The position numbers and the translations under genes are program-made. From a virus, in IMG/VR virus record IMGVR_UViG_3300035670_001497, positions 1 to 20,076 of that record: 20,076 bases of DNA, one strand, 5' to 3'. Numbering within the stretch: position 1 is the stretch's first letter; every line of letters starts with the position of its first letter. The notes beneath the pieces were generated by a model, which was not told where the DNA came from, did not search any database, and saw only the letters and a list, made by a program, of their open reading frames with translations. Shown in pieces: positions 18,724-20,076 of the stretch.

Positions 18724-18786
18724 GGCCCCTGTGGAAAGCTGTCGGTTGACAACAACAGCTCCCCTTATTCAACCGCCTCAGGGGCC
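18724..18786. promoter_or_regulatory. Nested inverted repeats upstream of the 75-aa gene
   Basis: Outer arms GGCCCCTG (18724-18731) and CAGGGGCC (18779-18786) enclose inner arms AGCTGT (18737-18742) and ACAGCT (18755-18760). Perfect eight- and six-pair stems. The region lies in the leader of the 75-residue gene and could form a structured 5' RNA or an operator. Confidence 0.6.
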
Positions 18787-18889
18787 AACGACGGCCGATA
18801 GATTGCGTGGTGTATTTCTCTGTATAAGGAGAAACCTCCCCCTGCCCATTCGGTCAGGCATCCATCACTGCAACTATCCGCGCATTATG
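18773..18889. other. Gap without a recognised gene
   Basis: No supported coding frame on either strand. A small stem TTTCTC/GAGAAA (around an eight-base loop near 18814-18833) may help end the 18890-19153 gene's transcript. Confidence 0.4.
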
Positions 18890-19153
18890 TTACGCAACGC
18901 TTGAAGCACTCGTGGCGCTATCGGCAGCAAGTAATGGCTGCAACGTGTACTGCCCACGGCCTGCTCTGAACATCTTGTTGTTAAAAAGGAAACGCACATC
19001 TGCATTTGACTTACCGATTGAGGCAGCAAAGGCAAGCACCTGCTTTCGTGTTACGATCACACCATGCTTTTCTACAAGACCAGTGACTAGTGCCTGACGG
19101 CCTGCTACATCACGACCCCAAAGTCCATTTCCAGACGTATTAAGAGTTACCAT
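18890..19153 (-). CDS. Small winged-helix-like protein, 87 aa
   Basis: GGAG seven bases before the ATG. The core VEKHGVIVTRKQVLAFAASI, KSNADVRFLFNNKMFRAGRG, QYTL reads like a winged helix: helix, turn, helix (TRKQVLAFAASIGKS), then a two-strand wing (MFRAGRGQYTLQ). The tail is Ala/Ser-rich. It probably binds DNA and could be a transcriptional regulator, but homology to a named regulator is not shown. Confidence 0.72.
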   Translation of the reverse strand: MVTLNTSGNGLWGRDVAGRQALVTGLVEKHGVIVTRKQVLAFAASIGKSNADVRFLFNNKMFRAGRGQYTLQPLLAADSATSASSVA

Positions 19154-19169
19154 ATTATATCTCCATTAG

Positions 19170-19541
19170 TTACACATTAGGCAAATCATTTGCGTATTCA
19201 ACAACAGGCCTAGCTATTGTGACCGCATCTCCCTTGCGAGTAAGTGCTTTAGCAAAGAGTATTGGATCAGGATACCTTTCTGAAGCATCGCCAATACCAG
19301 TTACAGTTACCTTTAGGGAGATTTTGTCTGACTTAGATATGTCACTGAACTTATCAGAGAACGAGGAAAAGTATATGGTGCCGAGGAGGGGATCCTTAAC
19401 CACGAGTTTGTACATCTGACAAACACGGTAAGCATTAACAGGTTTATAGTCGAGCTTTATGGACACGACCTCAGCCTCGGTCAACTGTAGTGTGACCTGT
19501 CTTCCATTCTTGATGCACTCGATTAATTGCGTTCTGTTCAT
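19170..19541 (-). CDS. Hypothetical protein, probably beta-rich, 123 aa
   Basis: The second ATG fits the AGGAT at seven bases; the first (three codons earlier) would be nearly leaderless, so both could be used. Strands alternate: RQVTLQLTEAEVVSIKLDYK, then KDPLLGTIYFSSFSDKFSD, DKISLKVTVTGIGDASERYP, PVVEYANDLP. An OB-like fold is conceivable. No family is recognised. It is the first gene after a strong promoter. Confidence 0.75.
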   Translation of the reverse strand: MNRTQLIECIKNGRQVTLQLTEAEVVSIKLDYKPVNAYRVCQMYKLVVKDPLLGTIYFSSFSDKFSDISKSDKISLKVTVTGIGDASERYPDPILFAKALTRKGDAVTIARPVVEYANDLPNV

Positions 19542-19559
19542 ATCACCCATCCTATAATC

Positions 19560-19588
19560 ACTATATCATCGCTGGTTGTGGCTGTCAA
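19560..19588 (-). promoter_or_regulatory. Strong sigma70-like promoter
   Basis: Minus-strand TTGACA (19588-19583, perfect) and TATAGT (19565-19560, five of six) at 17-base spacing. It drives the 19541 gene and the winged-helix gene. Copies of a T-run plus GGA motif lie upstream of the -35. Confidence 0.72.
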
Positions 19589-19654
19589 CCCAAAACTGGA
19601 GTTACACCATTTTTGGAAATATCTGCACGATTTTTGCACACATCACTTTTTGGA

Positions 19655-19894
19655 TTAACGAATGTATGGTCCCGATACCGAATTGCCATTTGGATTGAGC
19701 TTATAGATAGCTATCTTTCCATTCTTGAGAGTAACAACAATGGTGTTCCCTTGAAGCACGGCGGTAGTAGCCCCGCTACCAAAAGTGGCAACGGGACTGC
19801 CTACATCCATCTTTCTCAACTCAACACGGTTGTTTCGGACAACCACATAGAAGCCTGCATCGCTTTCTTTAAGATACTGTCTAAAAGATTTCAT
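19655..19894 (-). CDS. Hypothetical beta-rich protein, 79 aa
   Basis: The ATG after the GTG fits GAGGT better. The start MKSFRQYLKES is of a kind often seen at the N-terminus of T4-like phage proteins (short basic helix with aromatic residues). It is followed by alternating strands (FYVVVRNNRVELRKMDVG, NTIVVTLKNGKIAIYKLNP) and an end VSGPYIR. No function is assigned. It overlaps the upstream stop region. Confidence 0.75.
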   Translation of the reverse strand: MKSFRQYLKESDAGFYVVVRNNRVELRKMDVGSPVATFGSGATTAVLQGNTIVVTLKNGKIAIYKLNPNGNSVSGPYIR

Positions 19895-19896
19895 CA

Positions 19897-20076
19897 CTAC
19901 CTCACATAAACCGTAAACACTCGGCCTTTCTTCATACCAACTAGGTCAATAGCATCGCCATCATCCCATGCTTTACCAGCAAGGTATCGCTTTACAGGAT
20001 AGATTTTCGATACTTGGAAACGCTCGCCCTTTCTTGATACAAGTGTATCACCCACACGAAACGGACTCTTGCGGTG
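19897..20076 (-). CDS. Hypothetical SH3-like protein, partial (5' end beyond right edge)
   Basis: The last 59 codons of a gene running in from the right, ending TAG just before the next start. VGDTLVSRKGERFQVSKIYP, then KGRVFTVYVR, resembles a small beta barrel (SH3/KOW type). The visible start is unknown; the first in-frame start-like codon inside the window is a GTG at about the seventh residue, without a clear Shine-Dalgarno. Confidence 0.7.
   Translation of the reverse strand, partial: HRKSPFRVGDTLVSRKGERFQVSKIYPVKRYLAGKAWDDGDAIDLVGMKKGRVFTVYVR

Noticed and set aside
18743-18770. Plus-strand TTGACA near 18.75 kb as a rightward promoter
   Set aside because: No acceptable -10 at 15-19 bases, and no rightward gene follows; the bases are part of an inner hairpin loop.

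Overview
The window looks like part of the genome of a contractile-tailed (myovirus) phage with a T4-type baseplate. The evidence is a gp5-like spike/hub, a gp25-family wedge, a gp6-like wedge and a further virion structural protein, all consecutive on the minus strand. The sequence style of gp6 and its downstream neighbour resembles marine and freshwater T4-like phages (cyanophage/pelagiphage relatives). No host gene is visible, and the host cannot be named from this window.

Layout, read leftward because nearly all genes are on the minus strand. At the right edge (20076 to 18482) lies a small group with a strong sigma70-like promoter near 19.58 kb. Two plus-strand genes follow (17755-18481: an AT-hook protein and a coiled-coil protein, separated by a UUCG-tetraloop terminator), preceded by a structured leader region of about 350 bases that may hold a 50-codon gene. 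From about 17.2 kb leftward, the genome is divided into units of small genes, each starting at a recognisable promoter. They are 17160-15385 (ending with a stand-alone RadC/JAB protein and several hairpins), 15247-13201, 12958-10226 (ending at a tRNA-Thr), 10142-8708, 8684-7653 and 7611-6208. Then come the late baseplate genes, gp5-like behind a perfect TATAAATA late-promoter element, and gp25, gp6 and a structural protein behind a one-mismatch version.

Genes within units are packed tightly. Stop codons lie inside the next Shine-Dalgarno, starts overlap stops, and a TA(A/G)-T-ATG junction recurs, so translational coupling is expected. Most small proteins belong to phage families without known function. 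Several real-looking genes are very short (29-59 codons), including three tiny membrane proteins.

The most notable features are: three promoters whose -10 box sits exactly six bases before an ATG with no Shine-Dalgarno (likely leaderless genes); a gp5-like spike that lacks an evident lysozyme domain but carries a dockerin/EF-hand-type calcium loop and a duplicated C-terminal module; a family of TACGA/TCGTA hairpins; a possibly bistable hairpin at 13.8 kb; and repeats upstream of the 12.97-kb promoter. The right part (after about 13 kb) is visibly richer in G+C than the late region.
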